Assembly: GCA_036847185.1 (NCBI GenBank)
Contig: DAIUAM010000064.1
Span: 1 to 12,258, forward strand
Source: UBA4738 sp002413305
GTDB lineage: Bacteria > Actinomycetota > UBA4738
Reading direction: 5' to 3'
DNA length: 12,258 bases
Positions 5,669-12,258 of the stretch are shown in pieces (the stretch's first letter is position 1; every line of letters begins with the position of its first letter). The notes under the pieces are model-generated. The model saw nothing but the letters and a program-made list of their open reading frames with translations. It was not told where the DNA came from and made no database searches. A program made the position numbers and the translations under genes.

Positions 5669-6286
5669 ATGGGACTGTACGGGGAGCGGATCCTCCCGCG
5701 GATCGTTGACGTCGCCTGCGGATCGAAGAACGTCGAACCGCTGCGCAGCCGGGTCTGCGAGGGCCTGACTGGAGGGGTCGTCGAGATCGGCTTCGGCTCG
5801 GGGCTGAACGTCCCCTTCTACCCGCCAACCGTTAACCGGGTTGCCGCGGTCGAGCCCTCCGACGTCGCCTGGAGGCTCGCCGACAAGCGCCTGAGGGCGA
5901 CGACCGTTCCGGTGGAGCGGGCAGGCCTGGACGGCCAGTCGTTGCCCTTCGCAGAGGACAGCTTCGACGCTGCGTTGTCCTGCTGGACGCTCTGCACGAT
6001 CCCCGACGTCGCCGCGGCACTGGGAGAGGTGCGTCGTGTCCTCAGGCCCGGGGGGAAGCTGCACTTCGTCGAGCACGGACTGGCCCCGGACGAGCGCGTG
6101 CGTCGCTGGCAGCGACGCTTGGATCCGTTGGAGAAGCGGCTTTTCGGCGGGTGCCACCTCACCCGGCCGATCGTCGATCTCCTGACCACCGCGGGCTTCG
6201 TGATCGCCGACCTCGACGTCTTCTACGAGAAGGGCGCCCCGAAGTTCGCGGGCGCCGATTCCCTCGGGACCGCCCTGTCTCCGTAG
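5669..6286 (+). CDS. class I SAM-dependent methyltransferase
   Basis: About 205 residues, with a complete Rossmann-type methyltransferase core (Methyltransf_11 type). Motif I is VVEIGFGSGLNVPFY (37-51), and the acidic residue that would bind the ribose of SAM lies in VAAVEPS (58-64). LPFAEDSFDAALSCWTLCTI (92-111) is the motif II region and RVLRPGGKLHFVEHG (123-137) the motif III region. The N-terminus MGLYGERILPRIVDVACG is characteristic of a group of small uncharacterised methyltransferases. ATG 5669 is preferred because it matches that N-terminus; GTG 5663, two codons earlier, would suit a leaderless mRNA. The acceptor is unknown. It stands alone, 157 bases after the MarR gene and convergent with the YCII gene. 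Confidence 0.88.
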   Translation: MGLYGERILPRIVDVACGSKNVEPLRSRVCEGLTGGVVEIGFGSGLNVPFYPPTVNRVAAVEPSDVAWRLADKRLRATTVPVERAGLDGQSLPFAEDSFDAALSCWTLCTIPDVAAALGEVRRVLRPGGKLHFVEHGLAPDERVRRWQRRLDPLEKRLFGGCHLTRPIVDLLTTAGFVIADLDVFYEKGAPKFAGADSLGTALSP

Positions 6287-6374
6287 GGATCCCGAGTCCG
6301 CCGACCAGCACGGCAATCCATCTCCCGGTTTGCTTGCTGGCACGTGGGTTGACGATGGTCCCGAAGATGAAGGG

Positions 6375-6671
6375 CTAGGCGTGCCGCCCGTCGAGCCGGA
6401 TCGTCCACGGGTCGATCGTGTCGATCCGGAGATGCGTTTCGCTCCAGGGATCACGGGCGAACGTGGCCCGCACGGCGTCCTCCGACGCGGCCTCGACCAC
6501 GTGTGCCACGCGGTGTTCGTCGGCGAGGGGCCCGCCCAGGATTACGAAGCCCTCGTCCACGAGCCCGTCCATGAATGACGCGTGCGCGGCCCAGCCTGAC
6601 TGCTCCTCCAGTGGCAGCGACCGGTCCCACTGAGGACCGGAACGGAGAACCACGACGAGGAACATCGCCAT
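6375..6671 (-). CDS. YCII-related protein
   Basis: A 98-residue protein of the YCII fold (dimeric alpha-beta barrel, related to muconolactone isomerase). FLVVVLRSGP forms the first strand, AAHASFMDGLVDEGFVILGG (28-47) the helix with the conserved His and the following strand, and ADEHRVAHVVEAASEDAVRA continues with the Asp/His residues of the family. It ends DPWTIRLDGRH. Biochemical roles are mostly unknown; some relatives are dehalogenase or isomerase components, others sit beside sigma factors. ATG 6671 is preferred, with a GGAGGG 12 bases upstream on the minus strand; a second ATG lies at 6665. It is divergent from the MFS transporter gene. Confidence 0.82.
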   Translation of the reverse strand: MAMFLVVVLRSGPQWDRSLPLEEQSGWAAHASFMDGLVDEGFVILGGPLADEHRVAHVVEAASEDAVRATFARDPWSETHLRIDTIDPWTIRLDGRHA

Positions 6672-6735
6672 GTTCGAACTCTACCCTCCACGAGGCGCGA
6701 GCCGCCTCGAAGGAGCTCCGGGCCTGGCGCGCCGC

Positions 6736-6741
6736 TACTAT
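6736..6741 (+). promoter_or_regulatory. possible -10 box of the MFS transporter gene
   Basis: TACTAT ends 9 bases before an in-frame GTG (6751), the same spacing as other candidate leaderless promoters in this window. It would give either a leaderless start at 6751 or an 80-base leader to GTG 6829. Confidence 0.35.
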
Positions 6742-6828
6742 CGGCCGGCAGTGGAGCCGATCGACGGAGAGCCGGTCCCATCCGGCACGCGGCGAGCCCG
6801 GACCAGCGCGGTGGTGCGAGGGCTTGCG

Positions 6829-8055
6829 GTGGACATCACGCCGCTTCGGGTCTCGCGCGACTTCCGCCTGCTGTGGACGGGCGAGCTGGTCTCGATGGTC
6901 GGCCGCCAGATCACGATCGTCGCCCTCCCGTTCCAGGTCTTCCTACTCACGAAGTCGTCGTTCGCCGTCGGCGCCATCGGTCTGGTGGCGATCGTGCCTC
7001 TCATCGTGGCGTCGATCTGGGCCGGGCCCATCATCGACCGCCTCGACCGCCGCAAGCTCATCGTCGGCACGGAGATCGGCCTCGGGATGACCAGCGGGCT
7101 GCTCGCGCTTGGGGCGTTCATGCACACCGGCTCGCTCGCGTACCTGTACCTGATCGCCGCGCTCCAGGCGGCCCTGTCCGGTGTGAACAGCCCTGCCCGC
7201 TCGGCCGCCGTCCCCAACCTGATCCCGGCCGAACACCTCCCTTCGGCTTTCGCGCTGAACCAGGTGATGTTCACCACGTCGATCATCGCGGGGCCCGCGT
7301 TGGGCGGTGTGATCATCGCCAAGGTCGGGCTGCCGTGGGCTTACTCGACCGACGCCCTGACGTTCCTGATGTCGATCTCCGCGGCCTTCCTGCTTCGGCC
7401 GCTCCCGCCCCAGCGGGCCGAGGGAGAGGGCGAACCGAGGGGGTGGCGGGCCATCCGGGAGGGCTTCGCCTACGTGCGTCCCCGTCCCGTCCTGGTCTCC
7501 ACCTTCGTGATCGACCTCGATGCGATGATCTTCGGGATGCCCCGGGCGGTCTTCCCGGTCCTGGCGCTGGTCATCCTCAAGGTCGGGCCGACCGGGCTCG
7601 GACTGATGAACGCGGCGCCCGGCGTCGGGGCGCTGATCGGCGCGCTGACCGCCGGCTGGGTCCCGGCGGTTCGACGACAAGGGCTGGCCGTGCTGGTCTC
7701 GGTAACGGTGTGGGGGGCGGCGATCGTGGCGTTCGGGCTCACGATGCGCACGTTCTACCTGGGCCTGTCCTTCCTGGCGGTGGCGGGGTGGGCCGACGTC
7801 ATCAGCGCGGTGTTCCGCCAGACCATCCTCCAGCTCGCCGTGCCCGACCGGCTCCGGGGGCGGATCTCCGGGATCCACATCATGGTGGTCACCGGCGGTC
7901 CCAGGCTGGGCGACGCCGAGGCCGGCGCGGTGGCCTCGCTGGTCTCGCCGTGGTTCTCCGTGGTATCCGGGGGCGCTCTGTGCGTCGTGGGCGTGGCGGT
8001 GATCGCGATGTTCCTTCCCCAGCTCGGACGGTATCGCGCCGGCCAGGACCTGTAG
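6829..8055 (+). CDS. MFS transporter, MFS_3 (EntS-like) efflux type
   Basis: A 408-residue membrane protein with about 12 predicted transmembrane segments. The N-terminus DITPLRVSRDFRLLWTGELV leads into TM1. The MFS motif A is GPIIDRLDRRKLI (66-78), between TM2 and TM3, and a polar central loop (about 193-210) divides the two six-helix halves. VPDRLRGRISGIH in the second half is characteristic of MFS_3 proteins, which include the enterobactin exporter EntS and macrolide-efflux relatives. It probably exports a small molecule using proton motive force. The start is uncertain: GTG 6829 has GAGGG six bases upstream and begins at the family's usual N-terminus. GTG 6751 would add 26 residues and could be leaderless. 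The open frame back to 6670 overlaps the divergent YCII start and is less likely. Confidence 0.85.
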   Translation: MDITPLRVSRDFRLLWTGELVSMVGRQITIVALPFQVFLLTKSSFAVGAIGLVAIVPLIVASIWAGPIIDRLDRRKLIVGTEIGLGMTSGLLALGAFMHTGSLAYLYLIAALQAALSGVNSPARSAAVPNLIPAEHLPSAFALNQVMFTTSIIAGPALGGVIIAKVGLPWAYSTDALTFLMSISAAFLLRPLPPQRAEGEGEPRGWRAIREGFAYVRPRPVLVSTFVIDLDAMIFGMPRAVFPVLALVILKVGPTGLGLMNAAPGVGALIGALTAGWVPAVRRQGLAVLVSVTVWGAAIVAFGLTMRTFYLGLSFLAVAGWADVISAVFRQTILQLAVPDRLRGRISGIHIMVVTGGPRLGDAEAGAVASLVSPWFSVVSGGALCVVGVAVIAMFLPQLGRYRAGQDL

Positions 8056-8083
8056 GCCCTTCCGGCGCCCCGCGATCCTCGGC

Positions 8084-8089
8084 TAGAAT
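8084..8089 (+). promoter_or_regulatory. -10 box of the cyclic-nucleotide-binding gene
   Basis: TAGAAT fits the actinobacterial -10 consensus. It implies a leader of about 50 bases ending in the Shine-Dalgarno GGAGAAGGAG (8125-8134), six bases before GTG 8141. No convincing -35 is seen. Confidence 0.45.
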
Positions 8090-8140
8090 CCGCCCGACGC
8101 ACGAGGCTCGTACCGACGGGCCCTGGAGAAGGAGCGAGCG

Positions 8141-8566
8141 GTGGCCAAGAGAAGCGATGCGGTCGAACTGCTGTCCCAGGTACCTCTGTTCTCGGAGCTC
8201 ACCAACAAGGAGCTCGCCGCCATCGCCAGGGCGACGAAGGAAGTCCACCACAAGCCGGGTAGGGTCCTGGCGAAGGAAGGGGATTCCGGCATCGGTTTCT
8301 TCCTGATCGTGGATGGCACGGCGAAGGTCACCGTGAACGGCAGGACGCGTGCGAAGTTGACCGCCGGGGACTTCTTCGGCGAGATCTCGCTGCTCGACGG
8401 CGGGCCACGGACGGCCACCGTCACGGCCGAGACGCCCATGACGCTTCTCGGCCTGACCCAGTGGGTGTTCAAGCGGCTGGTCGAACAGAACCCGGCCATC
8501 GCCACGAAGGTCTTGCGGGTGATGGCTCAGCGGCTCCGTGCCACCCCTACCGGCCTGACGCAGTAG
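8141..8566 (+). CDS. stand-alone cyclic-nucleotide-binding domain protein
   Basis: A 141-residue protein consisting almost only of a CRP/PKA-type cNMP-binding domain. LLSQVPLFSELTNKELAAIA (10-29) is the N-terminal helical part, and residues 38-110 are the beta-roll. The phosphate-binding cassette is GEISLLDGGPRTATV (80-94), with the conserved Glu 81 and Arg 90 that contact the ribose and cyclic phosphate. A C-terminal helix (104-133) follows, but no helix-turn-helix, so it is not a CRP-like transcription factor. Single-domain forms are common in actinobacteria and are thought to act through partner proteins or as cAMP buffers. The start is GTG 8141 with a strong Shine-Dalgarno. It sits 85 bases after the MFS gene and has its own -10 box. 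Confidence 0.88.
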   Translation: MAKRSDAVELLSQVPLFSELTNKELAAIARATKEVHHKPGRVLAKEGDSGIGFFLIVDGTAKVTVNGRTRAKLTAGDFFGEISLLDGGPRTATVTAETPMTLLGLTQWVFKRLVEQNPAIATKVLRVMAQRLRATPTGLTQ

Positions 8567-8600
8567 CCGCGCCGCCCGGTCCCGTTCCGCGGCCACGTTG

Positions 8601-8606
8601 TAGCCT
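8601..8606 (+). promoter_or_regulatory. -10 box of the oxidoreductase operon
   Basis: TAGCCT ends 8 bases before GTG 8615. No Shine-Dalgarno lies between, which suggests a leaderless operon mRNA. Confidence 0.4.
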
Positions 8607-8614
8607 CGCGTCTC

Positions 8615-9648
8615 GTGAACCTCGGCGTCGTGGTCGGCGGCGACCTTCGTCGTTTGGCCGAACGGGCTCGTGAGATCGAATCGGCCGGTTTCGAGAGCGT
8701 GTGGGTCGCCGAGACCGCCCGTTCGGCCTTCGTCCAGGCGGCGGTGGCGTGCGCGGCCACTCGCGGATCACCGTCGGGACCGACATCGCGGTGGCGTTCC
8801 CGCGCAGTCCCACACTCACGGCGATGAGCGCCCGCGATCTGGCCGAGCTCTCCGGCGGGCGGTTCGTCCTCGGCCTGGGCACCCAGGTGAAGCGGGTAAA
8901 CGAGCAGCGGTTCGGCGTGCCGTTCGAACACCCCGCCCCAAAGATCGCCGAGGCCGTCGAGGTCGTCCGCGAGATCCTGGCCACGTTCGATGGCGCGCCG
9001 ATCGACCACCGGGGCCGCTTCTACACGATCACCATGCCGCCCTTCCCGGGCGCCGGCCCGGCCCCGGCGCCCGTCCCCATCTACCTGGCCGCCGTGAACG
9101 AGCTGATGGCCGAGGCGGCCGGCCGGGTCGCCGACGGAGTGCTCGGCCACCCCATGACCAGCTCGCGATGGGTGCGGGAGGTGCTCCGGCCGGCCGTCGA
9201 ACGGGGCGCTGCTTCGGTGGGCCGCGATCCAAGGGGTGTGAACGTTTCGACCGGCGTGATCCTGCAGATCTCAGACGACGTGGAGGAGGCCCGGCGGGAA
9301 GCCGCGCTGCAGCTCGGTTTCTACGCGACGACCCGCACCTACCGGCCCGTGCTGGAGCTCCACGGGTTCGAGGACCGGCTGGAGCAGCTTCGGAATGCGT
9401 TCGTGCAGCAGGACCACGCGGCGATGGTCGACGTGGCCCTGCCCATGGTGGACACGCTGGCCATCGCGGGGACGGCGGCGCAGTGCCGGGAGCGGATCGT
9501 GGAGTACGAAGGTGTCGCCGACCGGGTCATCCTGGGTGGCGCGTGGGTCGGGCCGGCCGAGAGCCGCCTGGCGGCGAATCACCGCGCCATCGTGGAGACG
9601 TTCGGGGCCGTCGGCGGAGACCCGATGAGAGTGGGGCGTTCGGGATGA
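8615..9648 (+). pseudogene. LLM-class (F420/FMN-dependent) oxidoreductase with one frameshift
   Basis: A luciferase-like monooxygenase-family TIM barrel. The first 49 codons from GTG 8615 read MNLGVVVGGDLRRLAERARE, then SAGFESVWVAE and AFVQAAVACAAT. At about 8760 the sense passes to the -1 frame, continuing SRITVGTDIAVAFPRSP, DLAELSGGRFVLGLGTQV (a core LLM segment), KIAEAVEVVREI, VPIYLAAVN and a normal C-terminus at 9648. Restoring one base gives about 345 residues, the usual length, so one base seems to be missing in GCCACTCGCGG. Everything else is well conserved, so this may be a very recent mutation or a sequencing error. LLM enzymes of this type usually use F420; the flavin reductase next door would instead suit an FMNH2-dependent monooxygenase. 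It overlaps that gene by four bases (ATGA). Confidence 0.8.
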
Positions 9649-10160
9649 GCCGCCCGATCGATCCGGTCACCCTTCGCCGCGTGATGTCGCGCTTCGCCAC
9701 CGGCGTGGCCGTGGTGGGCACGCCGCACGTCGACGGCGGGGTGTGCGGGCTGACGGTGAACGCGTTCGCCTCGCTCTCGCTCTCGCCGCCGCTCGCCCTG
9801 GTCTGCCTGGACCGGGGGTCGAACACGTACGGCTGCATCCAGGCGAGCGGGCTGTTCACGGCGAGCTTCCTGGCCGACGATCAGCACGACCTCTCCGTGC
9901 GGTTCGCGGAGAAGCGTGAGGACAAGTTCGAGGGGATCCCCTACCGGCTCGGGGAGAACGGGGCGCCGATCGTGGAGGGTGCGGTCGGCTGGGTCGAATG
10001 CGAGGTCGACCGCCACTACCCGGGCGGCGATCACGACATCTTCCTGGCCCGGGTGGTGCGGGGCGGGTGGAGGGACGACGGGGTGCCGCTGGTCTTCTTC
10101 CGGGGCGGGTACACCACGGTGGCGAGCCCGGTGCATGACGAAGAGGCCCCGGCTCGCTGA
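9645..10160 (+). CDS. flavin reductase (DIM6/NTAB type)
   Basis: A 171-residue split-barrel flavoprotein. FRQ/FATGVAVVGT-type N-terminus (MSRFATGVAVVGT, 14-26), the flavin-binding stretch GLTVNAFASLSLSPPLALVC (35-54), and NTYGCIQASGLFTASFLAD (60-78) are the classic landmarks. DHDIFLARV near 127-135 is the conserved C-terminal strand. These enzymes reduce FMN or FAD with NAD(P)H and pass the free reduced flavin to a monooxygenase. The partner is probably the upstream LLM oxidoreductase, with which it shares an ATGA stop/start overlap. The stop overlaps the hydrolase start as TGATG. Both overlaps imply translational coupling. Confidence 0.9.
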   Translation: MSRPIDPVTLRRVMSRFATGVAVVGTPHVDGGVCGLTVNAFASLSLSPPLALVCLDRGSNTYGCIQASGLFTASFLADDQHDLSVRFAEKREDKFEGIPYRLGENGAPIVEGAVGWVECEVDRHYPGGDHDIFLARVVRGGWRDDGVPLVFFRGGYTTVASPVHDEEAPAR

Positions 10161-10945
10161 TGGCGTGGCTGGAGCGGCCGGACGGTTGCCGGTTGTACTA
10201 CGAGCTCCACGGCCCGTCCGGCGCGACGCCCCTGGTGCTGCTCGAGGGGATGGGTGGCGACGTCCCGGGGTGGCGAAGGAACATCCCGGCGCTGTCCGCG
10301 GAGCATCGTGTGGTGGCGTTCGACTTCCGGGGGAACGGGCGGTCCGATATGCCGGACGAACCGGTGACCATGGCCACCTTCGTCGATGACACCGTGGCGC
10401 TCCTGGACGAGCTGGGATTCGAGAGGGCGCACGCCTACGGCATGTCGTTCGGCGGCATGGCCGGGCTGGAGCTGGCGCTGACCCATCCGGCGCGGGTCCG
10501 GTCGCTGGTGCTCGCGGCGACGCACGCCGGGCAGTCGCACAGGGCGTCTCTCCCGGAGGGTGCCCACGTGCCGAAGGACAGGCCGTTCCTCGCGCTGTAC
10601 TCGGCGGGGTTCGCCCGCGACCATCCCGACCGGATCGCGGAGGACATCGTGACCGGCAGCCGGAACCGGCAGCCCGCGCATACCCGGCGGAGGCAGTGGG
10701 AGACGGTACAGGCGTGGGACGCGTGGGAGCGGCTGGGGTCCGTCGCCTGCCCGGTGCTGGTCCTGCACGGCACTGAGGACCGGCTGGTCGCCCCGGAGAA
10801 CGCCCGCATGCTGGCCGAACGCATCCCCGGCGCGCAGCTGGTGCTGCTGGAGGGTGCGGGGCACGTCTACCACGCCGAGCAGCCGGAGGCGGCGGATGAG
10901 GCGGTGCTGGTCTTCCTCCGGCGCGTCGACGGACGTTCGCCGTGA
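10160..10945 (+). CDS. alpha/beta hydrolase
   Basis: A 261-residue alpha/beta-hydrolase-fold enzyme. The nucleophile elbow is GMSFGG with Ser 96, the acid is Asp 207 in HGTEDRLV, and the base is His 235 in GAGHVYHAEQPE, so the catalytic triad is complete. The oxyanion-hole region would lie in LLEGMGGD (27-34), and DFRGNGRSDMP (55-65) is the usual strand 4 segment. Length and motifs match esterases, C-C hydrolases and epoxide-hydrolase-like enzymes of catabolic operons. The substrate cannot be told. It starts at ATG 10160, one base inside the flavin reductase stop, and its stop overlaps the next GTG (GTGA). With the upstream oxidoreductase pair it suggests oxidation followed by hydrolysis of an organic compound. 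Confidence 0.9.
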   Translation: MAWLERPDGCRLYYELHGPSGATPLVLLEGMGGDVPGWRRNIPALSAEHRVVAFDFRGNGRSDMPDEPVTMATFVDDTVALLDELGFERAHAYGMSFGGMAGLELALTHPARVRSLVLAATHAGQSHRASLPEGAHVPKDRPFLALYSAGFARDHPDRIAEDIVTGSRNRQPAHTRRRQWETVQAWDAWERLGSVACPVLVLHGTEDRLVAPENARMLAERIPGAQLVLLEGAGHVYHAEQPEAADEAVLVFLRRVDGRSP

Positions 10946-11865
10946 TCCCAGAAGAGGTGCGGCGGCTGGTGGCGTTCCGCGAGGAGGCCCGCCGGCGGCG
11001 CGACTTCGCCAGGGCCGATGGGTTCCGGGAGCGGATCCGCGCGGCCGGGTTCGACGTGACGGACACCCCGCAGGGTCCATCGGTGATCGCATCGACTCCG
11101 CCCGAAACGCTTGCCCCCCATATGTTCCGAACCGCCGGTGAGGTCGAGAGCCTCCTCGAACTCCCTCCCACGGTGGATGCCAGCGTCCAGTGGGTCGTCC
11201 AGGGCTGGCCGGAGGACGTGGTTCGCGGCATCTCGTCGTTCGGCGCCCACGCCGGTCCCGCCACGGTGGGCCACGTGGTGGTCGAGGCGGCCGGCCTCCC
11301 GGACTTCGATTGGCCGGAGGACGTCGACGTCATCCACGTGGACCCCGCGGCGGGGTGGGCCGTAGCGCGCAACACCGGGCTCCGCCGAACGGCGGGCCGG
11401 ATGGTGCTCCTGGTGGACGGCTCCGTCGAACCGACGGACGACGTCGTCGCCCCGCTCGCGGAGGCGCTGGCGGATCCGTCCGTGGGCGTGACCGGACCGT
11501 TCGGCATCGTCACGTCCGATCTTCACGAGTTCCGGGAGTCCGCCGGTCCCGCCGTGGACGCCGTGGAGGGCTATCTGATGGCCTTCCGGCGGGAGCTTCT
11601 CACCGCCCAAGCCGTGCGCTTCGACGAGAAGTTCCGGTACTACCGGACGGCCGACATCGAGTTCAGCTTCCAGGTGAAGGCGCTCGGCCTGCGGGCGACG
11701 GTGACCCCGGTGTCCGTCACCCGGCACGAGCACCGGATGTGGGCGGCCACGCCGGCGGATCGTCGTGACCAGCTTTCGAAGCGGAACTTCTACCGGTTCC
11801 TGGACCGGTGGCGTGGGCGAACCGACTTGTTGGTCGAGCGGCGGCCCCAGGACGAGGGAAACTGA
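10942..11865 (+). CDS. GT2-like glycosyltransferase with an N-terminal CysRS C-terminal-type domain
   Basis: A 307-residue protein with two parts. Residues 1-46 (LVAFREEARRRRDFARADGF, then RERIRAAGFDVTDTPQG) closely match the last segment of cysteinyl-tRNA synthetase, a helical hairpin ending in D-T-P-x-G. Residues 75-270 look like a GT-A family 2 glycosyltransferase: GWAVARNTGLRRTAG (138-152) is the usual sugar-nucleotide segment, LVDGS (157-161) sits where the DxD motif belongs but lacks the second acidic residue, GYLMAFRRE (210-218) is the acceptor-side strand, and DIEFSFQVKALGL (238-250) corresponds to the ED/DxxxR motif. The absence of a clean DxD leaves catalytic activity open. No membrane segment is seen. 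GTG 10942 overlaps the hydrolase stop by four bases, so it is the last gene of the operon. Confidence 0.82.
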   Translation: MIPEEVRRLVAFREEARRRRDFARADGFRERIRAAGFDVTDTPQGPSVIASTPPETLAPHMFRTAGEVESLLELPPTVDASVQWVVQGWPEDVVRGISSFGAHAGPATVGHVVVEAAGLPDFDWPEDVDVIHVDPAAGWAVARNTGLRRTAGRMVLLVDGSVEPTDDVVAPLAEALADPSVGVTGPFGIVTSDLHEFRESAGPAVDAVEGYLMAFRRELLTAQAVRFDEKFRYYRTADIEFSFQVKALGLRATVTPVSVTRHEHRMWAATPADRRDQLSKRNFYRFLDRWRGRTDLLVERRPQDEGN

Positions 11866-11866
11866 C

Positions 11867-11880
11867 GCCCGCGAACGGGC
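11867..11880. terminator. short hairpin between convergent genes
   Basis: GCCCG-CGAA-CGGGC is a perfect 5-bp stem with a CGAA tetraloop. It starts one base after the operon's last stop and ends six bases before the ftsH stop, so it could end transcription from both sides. It has no U-run. Confidence 0.55.
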
Positions 11881-11886
11881 GAGACG

Positions 11887-12258
11887 CTAGACGTCCGGGC
11901 GGGAGGGGATGTCCTGGCTCATGGCGGGCTCTCCCCGGGGCGACGCGAGGATGTCCGGACCCGAGGGGATCCCTTCGGTCTTCTTCTGCCCGTTCGCGTT
12001 CTCCAGCTGCCGCTGCGCGGTCTCGGCGACGAGCTGGTCCTTCGAGGGGATCTCCTCCTCGCCGCTGGCGTACCGCCGGAGCTGGTCGCCGTCCATGACC
12101 TCGCGCTCGATCAACACGTTCGAGAGCTTCCGCAGGAGGTCTTTCTCCGCGGTCAGGATGGCGGTCGCCGCCACGTGCGCCTCGTTGATGAGGCGCGTGA
12201 CCTCCTGGTCGATCAGCCGGGCGGTGTCCTCGGACATCTCGGGCCGCTCGCCCGGGAA
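11887..12258 (-). CDS. ftsH: ATP-dependent zinc metalloprotease FtsH, C-terminal end (continues beyond the window)
   Basis: The 3' end of ftsH: the last 123 codons, entering from the right edge. The segment EMSEDTARLIDQEVTRLINE, then AHVAATAILTAEKDLLRKLS and NVLIEREVMDGDQLRRY, is the conserved end of the M41 peptidase domain. FtsH is a membrane-anchored hexameric AAA+ protease that degrades misfolded membrane proteins and regulators. The AAA domain and the HExxH zinc site lie outside the window. After LRRYASGEEE comes a tail of about 55 residues, rich in Gln, Pro and acidic residues, probably disordered; such tails vary between species. It converges with the operon on the plus strand, with a shared hairpin between. 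Confidence 0.92.
   Translation of the reverse strand, partial: FPGERPEMSEDTARLIDQEVTRLINEAHVAATAILTAEKDLLRKLSNVLIEREVMDGDQLRRYASGEEEIPSKDQLVAETAQRQLENANGQKKTEGIPSGPDILASPRGEPAMSQDIPSRPDV

Noticed and set aside
8701..9648. Oxidoreductase starting at 8701
   Set aside because: Its first 20 residues are out-of-frame nonsense; the family's real N-terminus lies at 8615 in another frame, so a frameshift explains the data better.
9579..11513. Long minus-strand open frame of about 640 codons
   Set aside because: Low-complexity Arg/Pro/Ala/Ser translation opposite three recognisable plus-strand genes; a compositional artefact.

Overview
The window is GC-rich DNA from a bacterial chromosome. The gene content fits a high-GC, probably uncultivated soil-type actinomycetote: an LLM-class (F420/FMN) oxidoreductase, an MFS_3 exporter, a YCII protein, frequent GTG starts, TANNNT -10 boxes close to start codons that suggest leaderless mRNAs, and very short operon overlaps. 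No marker here fixes the genus.

Left part (1-3130) is accessory and decaying. The window opens inside an initiator tRNA (CAU anticodon, three G:C pairs in the anticodon stem). The last 46 bases of this tRNA are repeated exactly at 1167-1212, followed by a strong hairpin. Between the copies lie the 3' remnant of a tyrosine integrase on the minus strand and one intact lipoprotein gene. This is the layout of a shrunken integrative element seated in the tRNA 3' end. Further right are wrecks of chromosomal-type genes: the C-terminal end of a BBE-type FAD-linked oxidase (frameshifted), an aminoglycoside-phosphotransferase-like kinase split by one frameshift, and the last 33 codons of a nucleoside-sugar epimerase-like dehydrogenase.

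Middle part (3131-8566) holds mostly intact single genes: a VOC (glyoxalase-like) protein; a GT1/MGT-type glycosyltransferase divergent from a MarR regulator, with a 16-bp near-palindrome touching the MarR start codon; a SAM-dependent methyltransferase; a YCII protein; an MFS_3 efflux-type transporter; and a small stand-alone cyclic-nucleotide-binding protein without a DNA-binding domain. MarR, glycosyltransferase and transporter would fit small-molecule sensing, modification and export, but only the MarR/glycosyltransferase pair is physically linked.

Right part (8601-11865) is a tight four-gene plus-strand operon: LLM oxidoreductase (with one apparent -1 frameshift at about 8760), flavin reductase, alpha/beta hydrolase, and a GT2-like glycosyltransferase whose first 46 residues match the extreme C-terminal domain of cysteinyl-tRNA synthetase. 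The three junctions overlap by 4, 1 and 4 bases. A short hairpin separates the operon from the convergent 3' end of ftsH, which runs off the right edge.

The observations most worth following are the CysRS-tail/GT2 fusion, the tRNA-seated relic element with its lipoprotein cargo, and the MarR/glycosyltransferase pair with its candidate operator. I saw no CRISPR array, toxin-antitoxin pair, recognisable defence system or complete insertion sequence.
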